64,000 nt of DNA from Melissococcus plutonius ATCC 35311 (GTDB taxonomy: Bacteria > Bacillota > Bacilli > Lactobacillales > Enterococcaceae). Made by a program: the position numbers and the translations under genes. Within the stretch, counting starts at the first letter, position 1, and every line of letters begins with the position of its first letter. The notes beneath the pieces are model-generated. The model was not told where the DNA came from and did not search any database. It was given only the letters and a program-made list of their open reading frames with translations. Positions 37,065-46,423 of the stretch are shown one piece after another. The stretch covers positions 481,001 through 545,000 of the forward strand of contig NC_015516.1 in assembly GCF_000270185.1 (NCBI RefSeq). The letters are read 5' to 3'.

Positions 37065-38396
37065 TCAGTTATATGGAATAAGTTGTTTTTCAGTCTTTTG
37101 ATAACAATTTGATTTTAGAAGAAGTTGGTTGTTTTCTTCCTTAAACACAGGTCCCTTAATATTTTCAACTATTACTTGTTGAAATTGAACCAATTCGGTA
37201 TTACCAAGGAAAAAACCGGCAGCTTGCATTTTATCAATACCAGTCATCATGGCTGGAACACCGGGTAAGCCATTTTTGTCCATTTCAATTTGAATATTTG
37301 TAAAAGAAACATCCTGAACGGGCATTTCTGGTAATCCGTAGATAAATCCCTCTGCTGCTCGTACCTTCTTAGCAACGATATTAGAAAAGTGAATCGAACG
37401 GAAACAAGGTGTTTCTTTTGTAATGGGATAGGGATTTTTATCCCACACATATTTTTCTTTTCCTTTAGGGCCACAAAAATAATAAGCATTAATAACAAAT
37501 GGACAAAGGACATCTTCCATGACAATCGTTGATACGGTAATATTTTCAACAACTCCGCCACGTCCTCTTCTGGTTTTCATACGAATACCACGATCGGTTT
37601 GCTGAAATACACAATTAGAAATGGTGACATTTCGGATATTTCTGCTCATTTCACTACCTAAAACAACGGCACCATGTCCATGAACCATTGTACAATTTGA
37701 AATGGTAATATTCTCACATGCACTTTTAGAAGTCGTCGTCTGCTCTGTACCTGATTTAATAGCAATACAATCATCACCAACATCAATGTTACAGTTTAGG
37801 ATACGAAGATTCTTGCAAGATTCTGGATCAATGCCATCTGTATTCGGAGAATCTGCTGGATTTAAGATTGAAATATTTTGAATGGTAACATCATAACATT
37901 CCATCGGATGTACCGTCCAACTAGGTGACATGGTTAAATTTAAATCAGAAATAGTGATTCGGCTTGAATAATCAAAGCCAATTAAATAGGGTCTTGGATA
38001 AGCTAATTTTTCTGGTGTTTCCCTATGAAGCTTCCACCAATTTGTACCTTGACCATCTAATGTTCCGGAACCTGTTAATATTACATTGGTTAAATTTTTT
38101 CCATAGATGCACGGCATATAGGCTTTTGATTTAACTCCTTCCAAACGTGAATCTACTATAGGAAATTGTTCAACATCATCCGTAAATAGTAGCGTTGCTC
38201 CTGCCTGAATTTCAAAAACTAAATTACTAATTAGACGAATAGGACCAGTCAAATAAGTACCTGGAGGAGCAACAATATGACCACCGCCTTGTCTTTCAGC
38301 AACCTTTATAGCTGCTTCAAATGCTTTTGTATCCAGAGAAATACCATCTGCAATTGGTGAAAAATCTTGTAATGAAATAAGTGATTGGGTCATCAT
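37065..38396 (-). CDS. GH28 polygalacturonase (exo type, intracellular)
   Basis: A 443-residue right-handed beta-helix enzyme hydrolysing galacturonan. All GH28 motifs are present: NTDGID (185-190), GDDC (207-210), GHG (240-242) and RGIRMKT in place of the usual RIK (269-275). No signal peptide, so it probably acts on imported oligogalacturonides and releases galacturonate for the UxaA/UxaB route. Strong SD AAGGAG before ATG 38396. The gene is followed by a perfect terminator and preceded, with a 75-base gap, by the GPH symporter on the same strand. The frame is intact, one of the few intact hydrolases of this island. Confidence 0.92.
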   Translation of the reverse strand: MMTQSLISLQDFSPIADGISLDTKAFEAAIKVAERQGGGHIVAPPGTYLTGPIRLISNLVFEIQAGATLLFTDDVEQFPIVDSRLEGVKSKAYMPCIYGKNLTNVILTGSGTLDGQGTNWWKLHRETPEKLAYPRPYLIGFDYSSRITISDLNLTMSPSWTVHPMECYDVTIQNISILNPADSPNTDGIDPESCKNLRILNCNIDVGDDCIAIKSGTEQTTTSKSACENITISNCTMVHGHGAVVLGSEMSRNIRNVTISNCVFQQTDRGIRMKTRRGRGGVVENITVSTIVMEDVLCPFVINAYYFCGPKGKEKYVWDKNPYPITKETPCFRSIHFSNIVAKKVRAAEGFIYGLPEMPVQDVSFTNIQIEMDKNGLPGVPAMMTGIDKMQAAGFFLGNTELVQFQQVIVENIKGPVFKEENNQLLLKSNCYQKTEKQLIPYN

Positions 38397-38471
38397 AAAC
38401 TCCTTTTTATTTTTTAATATAATTCCTATCTCATAATATTATCAATAAATCGTGGATAAATACTATTTTAA

Positions 38472-40002
38472 TTAGACCATGTGTTGTGGTTCTATAGGTG
38501 AATTTTTTTCTGTTGCATGATAACCAATAGTATTGTTTCCAAAACATTTTTCATAAGGTATGCCTGTTAATTCTTCTAAAATAACTTTTATCTCAGGCTG
38601 AATATCTTCAGCTTTACCACCATTATGAATACGTTCTAATTCATCAATAACAAGTTGATGAGTATCTTTATCTAATTTCATACGTTTTGAGAAAAAGGGC
38701 AATAAGAGCAAACCCACAGACTCCAAAGAATAATACTCCAATAATGGCATGTTGGGCTGAGAGCGGTTGTGTTGAGGTGCCATCTTTAAAGCCGAATAAG
38801 GATAGTATAATACCAAGTAAAAAAACAATAGAGGCACGAACCAATTTTCCTGACATAGTCATTGCACCAGCATAAACACCTTCTCTTCTTCGATTGGTTA
38901 CAATTTCATCCACATCAGCTAAAAAAGTATAGACTGTCCATGGTACATAATAAACACCGCCAGTTCCTAAACCAAACATAAACGTAATGGTGATTACCAA
39001 CCAAGTAAGATGAGGAAGATGGAAAATAGCAATACTAATATAACCCATAGTTGCTGTAATAACTACAATTAATGCTAAGATAAAAGGTTTGGTAAATCCT
39101 TTTTTTACACAAATGCCAATAAATAAGGCAGTTGAAATCAGTTGTAAAATACTATTCATTGAATTTAATTCAGAAACAAAGGTAGACGGTTTTTGTAAAA
39201 CAAAGACAATAAAGTAAGTAAATGTAGCTGTAAATAACCATTCTGCTCCTGAGCTGAATAAATACATGCCTAAATGATTGCGAAATGTTTTAATTTTAAA
39301 AGTGGAGAAGATATCAACAAATAATTTTTTAAAACTTTGAAAGACATTTGGAGTTTTTTCACTCGTAACTTCTGTATAAGGTTTTTCCCAAGAATTAAAA
39401 TATAAAAATGATAAGGCAACAACTAATATTGCAGCATACACAACGCCTGTATAAAAGAAAGGAGTTGGTGAATTTTTCCCAAAAATATTAATAAAAACAC
39501 CTGGAATCGATGCAGCTAAAAAGTTTGCTACTTTTCCAAACATCGCTTTTGAGCCAGTTATTGTTGTTCGTTGGGTAAAATCATTTGTCATTTCAATAGG
39601 TAAAGTTTCATATGGAATCATCACTGCTGTATAGGTCATTTCAAATAAAATATATGTACTTAAATAATAAATAAAATTCATGTTCTTAACCCATAACATA
39701 GGATAAATGAGCATTAGCGGAATACCAATTAAAATGAAAAACCGTCTACGTCCAAATTTACGGCCGAGCTTTGTAGCATAAAAATTATCTGTAATAAATC
39801 CCATAAGTGGATTCATAACGACGTCTAAATAGGTTGAACTAGAAAAAATTATTGTGGCTTGAAAAATTGATAATCCACAAAATGTCGTGTAAAAATATAA
39901 GAGCCAGGCGCCACTAATAGCTAAAGCGCCACTACCTAGAAGATTTCCTGCCCCATAGGAAAGTTGTGTAAGGAGGGTGATTTTTTTAGCGTTTGATTTC
40001 AT
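38472..40002 (-). pseudogene. GPH-family oligogalacturonide/hexuronide symporter, C-terminal frameshift
   Basis: Glycoside-pentoside-hexuronide:cation symporter with twelve helices. Family features include YGAGNLLGSGALAISGAWLLYFYTT and the loop DEIVTNRRREGVYAGAMTMSGK. At the T5 run in GCCCTTTTTCTC (minus strand near 38690) the frame is shifted and the protein ends ...LFLKTYEIR at 38668. With one T fewer it continues ALFSKRMKLDKDTHQLVIDELERI through a conserved cytoplasmic tail to a stop at 38472. That tail is conserved in the decayed second copy at 40162, which shows it belongs to the gene. The lesion removes about 65 residues after the last helix, so residual transport is conceivable. Promoter-proximal operator TGTTAACGTTAACA at 40027. 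Confidence 0.85.
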
Positions 40003-40026
40003 TGTTTAAGATCCTTTCTAAATAGA

Positions 40027-40040
40027 TGTTAACGTTAACA
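40027..40040. promoter_or_regulatory. LacI-family operator upstream of the GPH symporter
   Basis: TGTTAACGTTAACA, a perfect 14-bp palindrome 25 bases before the symporter start. Identical to the site at 40573. Confidence 0.75.
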
Positions 40041-40161
40041 ATTTGATTCTTAAAATATTATAACATATTATTCACAAATGTAAATATAAAAATAAACGCT
40101 ATAATTCTATTTAATGTTTAATTATTTTTATAATATATAAAATAAATAGAATTTAATTTTT

Positions 40162-40542
40162 TTATCGTTTAAAATATAGTGAAAAATTGATCAATTGATT
40201 TGGAAAATAATCAGTACTAAATTTAGTTATTTTGCTTATATATAGATGGGTCATTGTATCTTTATGATAGCTCATCGTACTATTACCAAAACATTTGACA
40301 TAAAAAATACCTGTTAATGTCTTTAAAGTTGATTGAACTTCAGGTGAAATATCAGCCATTTTTCTACCATGATGAATACGTGTCAGCTTATTAATAATAA
40401 CTTTATGTGATTCTTGATCTGATTTCATTTTCTAGAGAAATAGATTCCAATCAAAGAAAAACCATTAATTGTCATTGTATTACCACCATTCTAGACTATA
40501 GGAAAGCTGTGTAAGGGATCATTTTTTTAATTTTACTTTCAT
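40162..40542 (-). pseudogene. Deleted second copy of the GPH symporter gene
   Basis: On the minus strand the region begins ATGAAAGTAAAATTAAAAAA and reads MKVKLKK-stop-SLTQLSYSLEW, matching the first residues of the neighbouring symporter (MKSNAKKITLLTQLSYGAG). It then jumps straight to GFSLIGIYFSRKMKSDQESHKVI and the cytoplasmic tail KLTRIHHGRK...LTGIFYVKCFGNSTMSYH, matching its end (KRMKLDKDTHQLVIDELERIHNG...LTGIPYEKCFGNNTIGYH). The whole helix bundle, about 1.2 kb, is gone, and stops and a frameshift mark the rest. The upstream operator is fully preserved. It is a tandem gene duplication followed by internal deletion. An 88-residue frame covering only the tail remains open. Confidence 0.85.
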
Positions 40543-40572
40543 TATTTAAAATTCTTCCAAGAGTAAAATTTT

Positions 40573-40586
40573 TGTTAACGTTAACA
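40573..40586. promoter_or_regulatory. LacI-family operator upstream of the symporter remnant
   Basis: TGTTAACGTTAACA, identical to the site at 40027 and at the equivalent distance from the remnant's start codon, so it was duplicated with the gene. Confidence 0.7.
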
Positions 40587-40756
40587 TTTAAGTTTAAAAT
40601 TAGTATAGCATAAGATTTTAAAAAATAAATAGTAAAGATAAGCGCTTTATTAATTGATTCTAATCAATCAAAAAAATTTAAATATTAAAGTAAAAATTAA
40701 TTTTTTACTCAAGTTTGCTGAAAATAAAAAACAATCATAAAAAAATCAAATTAAAA

Positions 40757-40770
40757 AATTAACGTGAACA
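40757..40770. promoter_or_regulatory. Half-degenerate operator before the lacI promoter
   Basis: AATTAACGTGAACA matches the palindrome above at 11 of 14 positions, 15 bases before the -35 of the regulator gene. Possible autoregulation. Confidence 0.5.
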
Positions 40771-40785
40771 TTTTTGATAAATGCA

Positions 40786-40814
40786 TTGACAATTATTTAT
40801 AACTATCATAAAAT
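40786..40814 (+). promoter_or_regulatory. Promoter of the LacI-family regulator
   Basis: TTGACA (40786-40791), 17-base spacer, TAAAAT (40809-40814); start codon 30 bases downstream. Confidence 0.7.
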
Positions 40815-40844
40815 TTAATCGTCTGAAGGAAATGAGGCTAACGA

Positions 40845-41846
40845 ATGGTTACCATTAAAGATATTGCAAAAATAGCAGGCGTATCTCATACAACTGTTTC
40901 ACGTGCTTTAAATAATAATGCTAAGATTAAGCCACAAACAAGACAAAGAATCATGAAGATTGCTGAGGATTTGAAGTACGTACCCAACTTGAATGCTAAA
41001 AGTTTAGTTACCAATAAAAACTATACTGTTGGATTATTTTTTTCTAGTATTGAATCGGGAACATCATCAAGTTTTTTAGCAAATACCTTGAAAGTGATTT
41101 ATGAAGGATTAGATGAAAATTATCTTTTATCTGTAGGTGCTATTGAAAATATTACTAATATTGATACAGCCTTACGTAACCGATTTGATGGTATCTTGGT
41201 TTTAAGCCAATCCGATAAAGATGATGATTTTATTTATCAGGCAAAAAATTTGAAGATTCCATTGGTTGTTTTGAATCGTCATGTAGAGGATGATTCTATC
41301 ATTAATATTATCGGTGATGATAGGCAGGGAGTAAAAAAAGCATTACAAATGGCTTATCAGGCAGGTCATAGAAAGTTTGGACTTATTGAGGGCATTCCTA
41401 ATTTCAAGTCAACTTCTGAGAGAAGACAAGGATTTTTTGATGTTCTTTCCCAGACAGATGCCAAATTAAGCACACAAACGGTTAAAACTGGTGACTATAG
41501 TACTGAAAGTGGTAAAAAAGCAATGTTAGAGATCTTGTCACTTAAGGAACGCCCTGACTTGGTTTTCTGTTCAAATGACGATATGGCAATTGGTGCATTA
41601 AAAGCTTGCTATGAGCAAGGTATTAAGGTTCCTGATGAGATTTCCTTGATTGGTTTTGATAATATTCATTATTCTCAATACACGAATCCAAGTTTGACAA
41701 CGATTGAGCGTCCAATTAATAAAATGAGCCGTTTAGGATTGTCGTATCTTGTTCAATTAATGAATGGCGAATCTTTTGATCAACAAAAACAGATTCAATT
41801 AGAAACACAAGTAGTTATTCGAGAAACAGTGAAAGGTTTAAATTGA
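40845..41846 (+). CDS. LacI/GalR-family repressor, probable hexuronate (KdgR/ExuR-type) regulator
   Basis: A 333-residue repressor: helix-turn-helix and hinge MVTIKDIAKIAGVSHTTVSR (1-20) to VPNLNAKSLVTNK, then a periplasmic-binding-protein-like effector domain (TVGLFFSS..., VLNRHVEDD, RPDLVFCSNDDMAIGAL, LIGFDNIHYSQYTNPSLTTIERP). It sits between the divergent GPH-symporter/GH28 operon and the uxaBA genes, and four similar TGTTAACGTTAACA-type sites occur in 1.9 kb around it. It is therefore the likely local repressor, relieved by a galacturonate metabolite such as KDG. The effector is inferred from context. SD GAAATGAGG. Intact. Confidence 0.88.
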   Translation: MVTIKDIAKIAGVSHTTVSRALNNNAKIKPQTRQRIMKIAEDLKYVPNLNAKSLVTNKNYTVGLFFSSIESGTSSSFLANTLKVIYEGLDENYLLSVGAIENITNIDTALRNRFDGILVLSQSDKDDDFIYQAKNLKIPLVVLNRHVEDDSIINIIGDDRQGVKKALQMAYQAGHRKFGLIEGIPNFKSTSERRQGFFDVLSQTDAKLSTQTVKTGDYSTESGKKAMLEILSLKERPDLVFCSNDDMAIGALKACYEQGIKVPDEISLIGFDNIHYSQYTNPSLTTIERPINKMSRLGLSYLVQLMNGESFDQQKQIQLETQVVIRETVKGLN

Positions 41847-41874
41847 ATAGTAGACTTTTCACTTTTTGATAAAA

Positions 41875-41888
41875 TGTTAACGTGTGCA
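41875..41888. promoter_or_regulatory. Operator-like site upstream of uxaB
   Basis: TGTTAACGTGTGCA keeps the left half and centre of the TGTTAACGTTAACA palindrome (11 of 14). It lies 39 bases before the uxaB start. Confidence 0.5.
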
Positions 41889-41926
41889 TTAAAATGAAAA
41901 ATAAAAATTAAAGGAGAGAAAAACAA

Positions 41927-43332
41927 ATGAAACAATTAAAAAAAGAAGCATTTAAAGAATTAACCCAATATCCATCAAGAGTTATTCAATTCGGTGAAGG
42001 AAACTTTTTACGTGCCTTTGTGGATTGGCAATTACAACAGTTAAATAATCATCAACTATTTAAGGGTAGTGCAACAGTTATTCAACCACTAAGTAAAGGA
42101 TTAAAAGAATTGTTAGATGAACAGAATGATTATTATACGGTTATTTTAGAAGGTTTGCTTAATGGCCAAGTAGTCAATTCACATGAAATTATGACAACAA
42201 TCCATGAAGTCATAAATCCTTATCAAGATTATCAAGCCTACCTAGCTTTGGCTGAAGATGATAATTATCGTTTTATTTTTTCAAATACGACTGAAGCAGG
42301 TATTGCATTTAATGAAAAAGATCAAAATACTGAGGATGCAGAAAAGACTTATCCAGCAAAATTAACACAATTACTTTATCGTAGATTCACATTAAAAAAG
42401 AAAGGTTTTATTATTATTCCATGTGAACTAATTGATAAAAATGGTTTAGTTTTAAAGGAGTATGTATTAAAATATGCTGATTTATGGCAATTGGGTGAAG
42501 CATTTAAACAATGGGTTCTAACTGAAAATATTTTTTGTGGTAGCTTGGTTGATCGTATTGTTCCTGGTTATCCAAAAGAACGAGCTTCTAAACTTTGGGA
42601 AGAATTTAGTTATAAAGACAATGCAATGATAGTTGCTGAACCTTTCTTACTATGGGTCATAGAAGGACCAAAAGAAGTAGCAGCTGAATTACCAATTGAT
42701 AAAATAGGTCTGCAAGTTATTTTCACAGACGATCAAACGCCTTATCGTAAAGGAAAGTTCATTTACTTAATGGACCACATACGGCGATGACTTCCCTAGC
42801 TTTATTAGCAGGAATTCAAACAGTCAGTGAAGTGATGAAAGATCAAGATTTCTCTGTTTATGTTGATCACCTAATGAAAAAAGAAATTATTCCAGCATTA
42901 GATTTACCAAAAGAAGAATTACTTCAGTATGCTGAACAAGTACAAGAACGCTTTAAGAACCCATTTGTAAAACATGAATTAAGCAGTATTTCTTTAAATA
43001 GTATTTCAAAATTCAAAACACGTTTACTACTTGTTTTAAAATCTTATTTAGAAAAAGAGAAGAAATTACCTCTAAGAGAAGTTGCTTCTCTAGCCGGTTA
43101 TTTGTTTATTTATCAAGGAACAAGAATTCAACCCATTGACAATCCTGAAGTCATTGATTTTTGTAAAAAAGCTTGGGAAACACCAGCTACAGCAGTAAAA
43201 ACAATTTTAGGAAATGCAGATTTTTGGGGAGAAGATTTGAATCAGTTAACCGGGTTAACTGAACAAGTACAACTGTATGTTGAACGTTTAGGTAAAAATG
43301 AAGTACGTACCATCATTCAAGAATTAAACTAG
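41927..43332 (+). pseudogene. uxaB: Tagaturonate reductase (altronate oxidoreductase), frameshifted
   Basis: An NADH-dependent member of the mannitol-dehydrogenase family; UxaB reduces D-tagaturonate to D-altronate in galacturonate catabolism. N-terminal RVIQFGEGNFLRAFVDWQ and mid-sequence IFSNTTEAGI are family blocks. The frame changes near 42751-42757: CCTTATCGTAAAGGAAAGTTC reads PYRKGKF, while one extra base gives RKVHLLNGPHTAMTSLALLAG, the conserved catalytic segment, in the next frame, which runs to 43332. The first product ends at 42790 without the C-terminal catalytic domain. Loss of one A/G in an A-rich run explains it. SD AAGGAG before ATG 41927. Repaired length about 468 residues. 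Galacturonate breakdown would be blocked at the second step. Confidence 0.9.
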
Positions 43333-43343
43333 GAGAGATAATA

Positions 43344-44831
43344 ATGCAAGATTTAATTAAATTACATGAAACAGATGATGTTGCGGTAGCCTTGCACCCA
43401 TTAACAAAGGGAGAAGTTGTTAAAATTGATGGTACTTCCATTACTATAAATGAAGCAATTGAGCAAGGTCATAAATTGGCTCTTCATGATATAGTGGAAG
43501 GTTCAAATGTAATCAAATACGGATTTCCAATTGGACATACAACAAAATCAATTAAACAAGTTGACTGGGTACATACACATAATATGGCGACTAATCTTTC
43601 TGGAGAATTGAAATATACCTATACACCACATTTAAACGTTAAAAAATATCAAAAAGAAAATCGGACATTTAAAGGTTACAGACGAAAAAATAGTCAGATT
43701 GGTGTAAGAAATGATTTATATATAGTACCAACAGTTGGTTGTATTAGCGGTATCGCCAATATAGTAAGAGAGCAATTTGTAGAAAAATATCCTGATCTTG
43801 GTCCATTCAGTAATATTTCTATCTTATCTCATCCTTACGGTTGTTCACAACTAGGCGATGACTTTGAAAATACTAGAACGATTTTAATGGATGCAGTCAA
43901 GCATCCAAATGCAGGTGGTGTTTTAGTATTTGGATTAGGCTGTGAAAATAACATTGTTGATGAATTTAAAGAACAATTAGGAGAGTTTGATAACGATCGA
44001 GTAAAATTTTTGGTGGCTCAGAAAGTGATAGATGAAGTAGATACTGCACTTGATTTACTGGATCAATTAGTAGAAGCAGCCAAAGAAGATAAAAGAGAGC
44101 CGATACCTATTAGTGAATTAAACATTGGCTTAAAATGTGGCGGCTCAGATGGATTTTCTGGTATTACAGCAAATCCATTATTAGGAGCCTTCTCTGACTA
44201 TTTAGTTTCACAAGGTGGTTCTACAGTTTTAACAGAAGTACCTGAAATGTTTGGTGCAGAAACTGTATTGATGGGAAGAGCCAAAAATGAAGAAATTTTC
44301 AACAAAATTGTTCATTTAATTAATGATTTTAAAGACTATTTTTTACAGTTTAATCAGCCAGTCTACGAAAATCCTTCACCTGGCAATAAAGCTGGAGGCA
44401 TTACGACACTTGAAGATAAATCATTAGGTTGTACACAAAAATCTGGTACCTCAGTAGTCAATGATGTCCTGCTTTATGGAGAAAAATTACGGACATCTGG
44501 TTTAAATCTTTTAGAAGGGCCAGGAAATGACTTAGTTGCAACCTCTGCTCTTGCTTCAGCGGATTGCCATATTATTTTATTTACTACAGGAAGAGGAACT
44601 CCTTTTGGTAATTATGTGCCAACGATTAAAGTAGCGACAAATAACCAATTGTTTGAAAAGAAAAAACACTGGATGGATTTTAATGCAGGCCAATTATTAG
44701 ATCGACCAATGGAAGAAGTCCTGGAAGAATTTATTGATTATATTATAGAAATAGCTAGCGGAACTCAAACAAATAATGAAAAAAATAATATCAGAGATTT
44801 AACTATTTTTAAAACTGGAGTTACAGAATAA
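43344..44831 (+). CDS. uxaA: Altronate dehydratase
   Basis: A 495-residue cytoplasmic Fe-dependent dehydratase (UxaA/GarD family) that converts altronate to 2-keto-3-deoxygluconate. It has the N-terminal SAF-like domain (ALHPLTKGEVVKI to GFPIGHTTK, 15-70) and the C-terminal catalytic domain with RNDLYIVPTVGCISG, HPYGCSQLGDD, LGCENN, LKCGGSDGFSGITANP and GRGTPFGNYVPTIKVATN. Eleven bases after uxaB, with GGAGAG before ATG 43344. Intact, although its substrate-producing enzyme is frameshifted. The uxaC, kdgK and kdgA genes needed to complete the pathway are not in the window. Confidence 0.93.
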   Translation: MQDLIKLHETDDVAVALHPLTKGEVVKIDGTSITINEAIEQGHKLALHDIVEGSNVIKYGFPIGHTTKSIKQVDWVHTHNMATNLSGELKYTYTPHLNVKKYQKENRTFKGYRRKNSQIGVRNDLYIVPTVGCISGIANIVREQFVEKYPDLGPFSNISILSHPYGCSQLGDDFENTRTILMDAVKHPNAGGVLVFGLGCENNIVDEFKEQLGEFDNDRVKFLVAQKVIDEVDTALDLLDQLVEAAKEDKREPIPISELNIGLKCGGSDGFSGITANPLLGAFSDYLVSQGGSTVLTEVPEMFGAETVLMGRAKNEEIFNKIVHLINDFKDYFLQFNQPVYENPSPGNKAGGITTLEDKSLGCTQKSGTSVVNDVLLYGEKLRTSGLNLLEGPGNDLVATSALASADCHIILFTTGRGTPFGNYVPTIKVATNNQLFEKKKHWMDFNAGQLLDRPMEEVLEEFIDYIIEIASGTQTNNEKNNIRDLTIFKTGVTE

Positions 44832-44862
44832 GATAGGAATAAAAGGATCCATCGTAAAAAAT

Positions 44863-44931
44863 ATTTAAACATGTGTCTAGACTTTTATTACTGATTATTG
44901 AATGATAGATAATCTAGGCACTTGTTTAAAT
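44863..44931 (+). terminator. Inverted repeat after uxaA
   Basis: Nineteen-base imperfect arms (44863-44881 and 44913-44931; TTTAAACATGTGTCTAGA against TCTAGGCACTTGTTTAAA) with a 31-nt loop. No T tail, but the only termination candidate. Confidence 0.5.
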
Positions 44932-44977
44932 GATAGTACAAGAAAACAATAAATCACTTACTATCTTTTTAAGAAGA

Positions 44978-45005
44978 TTGCATTTTTTATGAAGCATGGT
45001 ATAAT
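44978..45005 (+). promoter_or_regulatory. Promoter of the tRNA gene
   Basis: TTGCAT (44978-44983), 16-base spacer, TATAAT (45000-45005), 14 bases before the mature tRNA. Confidence 0.75.
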
Positions 45006-45019
45006 AGAAGAGAAGATAT

Positions 45020-45091
45020 AGCCTGTTAGTCAAATGGTTAAGACGCTGCGTTCTCATCGCAGAGATACCGGTTCGAATCCGATACAGGTTA
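45020..45091 (+). tRNA. tRNA-Glu (anticodon CUC)
   Basis: A 72-base cloverleaf: acceptor AGCCTGT/ACAGGTT, D-arm GTC...GAC with AAATGGTTAA loop, anticodon stem CTGCG/CGCAG around loop TTCTCAT (anticodon CTC, reads GAG), T-loop TTCGAAT. The layout resembles bacterial tRNA-Glu. Oddities: the T-stem ACCGG/CCGAT has a C-A mismatch at its second pair, there is a G-T pair in the acceptor, and CCA is not encoded. A major tRNA-Glu(UUC) presumably exists elsewhere; this is the minor isoacceptor for the rare GAG codon. Confidence 0.85.
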
Positions 45092-45099
45092 TCCTAGAA

Positions 45100-45150
45100 A
45101 AAAGATTAAAAATTCTGAAGAATATCTCAGTATTTTTAGTCTTTTATTTT
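45100..45150 (+). terminator. Terminator of the tRNA gene
   Basis: AAAAGATTAAAAATTCTGA (45100-45118) pairs imperfectly with TCAGTATTTTTAGTCTTTT (45127-45145), then TATTTTAA. Confidence 0.65.
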
Positions 45151-45491
45151 AATCTTATTCAATTAATTTTAATATGAAAGTAGGTAGAATTATCGGTTGT
45201 TTTATAACACAGGTACAACGATCAATTCAATACCCAGCAATTTACAATTAGATAGGAAAAAATCATGTCAGCTGTTTAAATCTTAGAAAGATTATTCGAT
45301 TATTTTAGTATACTAAAACTAGATAATAATTTAATCGGTAAATTTATCTGAAAATTTATTTCATGAATGACTGTATATAAGTTCAATTGAATAATTCATT
45401 TATCACTTGTTGTTAACTAGCTTTTCAAATTTTTATCGAAATATCTGAATAGTAAGAAATAAGCATAAATAAAATTTTAATGACTTGTTAA
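45151..45491. other. AT-rich intergenic stretch
   Basis: About 340 bases between the tRNA terminator and the 3' end of the minus-strand GntR gene. I see no gene, RNA or repeat. Confidence 0.5.
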
Positions 45492-46188
45492 TCATACATC
45501 ATAAGATTGATTAATCTGTGATTGTTTAAAATAATCTGGATAGCGTTCAACAATAAATTTTTGTTCGTCTAACATCATGTGTAAGTGGGTAGCTGTTAAA
45601 AAAATCAACTTCATCTGTATATTTTGCTGAGAGTGCATTAAACAATTGTTGATGTTGTTCGATGATAGGAAACCATTTTAGCCCATTGATTGTTACACGT
45701 AACCAACGAAAACGTTCGAGATGAATATTGTAATCATCTAGCCAGTTCCATATTTCTTTCCGGTTAGCAATCCCAAAACAAGTTTCATGAAATTTGTTAT
45801 CTGCTTGGAAAAAAGCTTTTCTATCTTGGAGTTCAGCTGCCTCTTCTTGTCTATTAATAATAAGTTCTAATACACTTTTTGCTTTATCATCTATCTTTGT
45901 ACAACATTCAATCATAATTTTTCTTTCTAACTGTTCTCGAACAAAACGAGCATTTCTAGCGGAAGTTAAGTCAATAGGCGATACATACGTGCCACTTTGT
46001 GGAATTGTATAAATTAACTCTTGTTGTCTTAATTGAAGAAGTGCCTCACGGATTGGTGTACGTCCGATTTGCAACATATCTGTTAGATTTTTTTCTGAAA
46101 TTTTTTGTCCAGGTTCAAGTTCCGAATAAATAATTTTTTTTCTAATGATTTTGTAGGCTTGTGCTTGCAGATTATTCATAGTATTCAT
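45492..46188 (-). pseudogene. GntR-family (FadR subfamily) regulator, frameshifted near its C terminus
   Basis: A winged-helix N terminus (residues 5-70: IIYSELEPGQKISEKNLTDML, IGRTPIREALLQLRQQEL) and an all-helical FCD-type effector domain with its metal-binding histidines (FHETCFG, EQHQQLFNAL). At the T7 run (plus-strand A7, 45598-45604) the frame shifts: the protein now ends FFNSYPLTHDVRRTKIYC. With one T fewer it continues DFLTATHLHMMLDEQKFIVERYPDYF to a stop at 45492. The lost last helix carries the third conserved histidine (HLHMML), so effector sensing is probably impaired while DNA binding may remain. FCD regulators often control sugar-acid pathways, which fits uxaBA next door. SD on the minus strand: AAGGAG before ATG 46188. 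Confidence 0.8.
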
Positions 46189-46354
46189 TTTCTCCTTAAT
46201 CCATGTAATTTTAAGTTTATCTTTTAAAACCTATTTATTAATACTAAACTTGTTATCCCTAGGTTCAGTGAGCTTAATTAATTATAATATTTTTCATTAA
46301 ATAAGTATATCATTTGTATTTATTGGCAAATTGTTTAATTGAATGAAAAATGAA

Positions 46355-46398
46355 TATAAAGATCAAAACAAATTAACTCATTTGTTTTGATCTTTATA
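46355..46398. terminator. Perfect 19-bp terminator downstream of the ArsR-like gene
   Basis: Arms 46355-46373 and 46380-46398 (core AAAGATCAAAACAAAT) with a 6-nt loop; lies 25 bases past the stop of the minus-strand gene at 46424. Confidence 0.85.
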
Positions 46399-46423
46399 TA
46401 TAAAAAATAGTCTCTATTATTTG

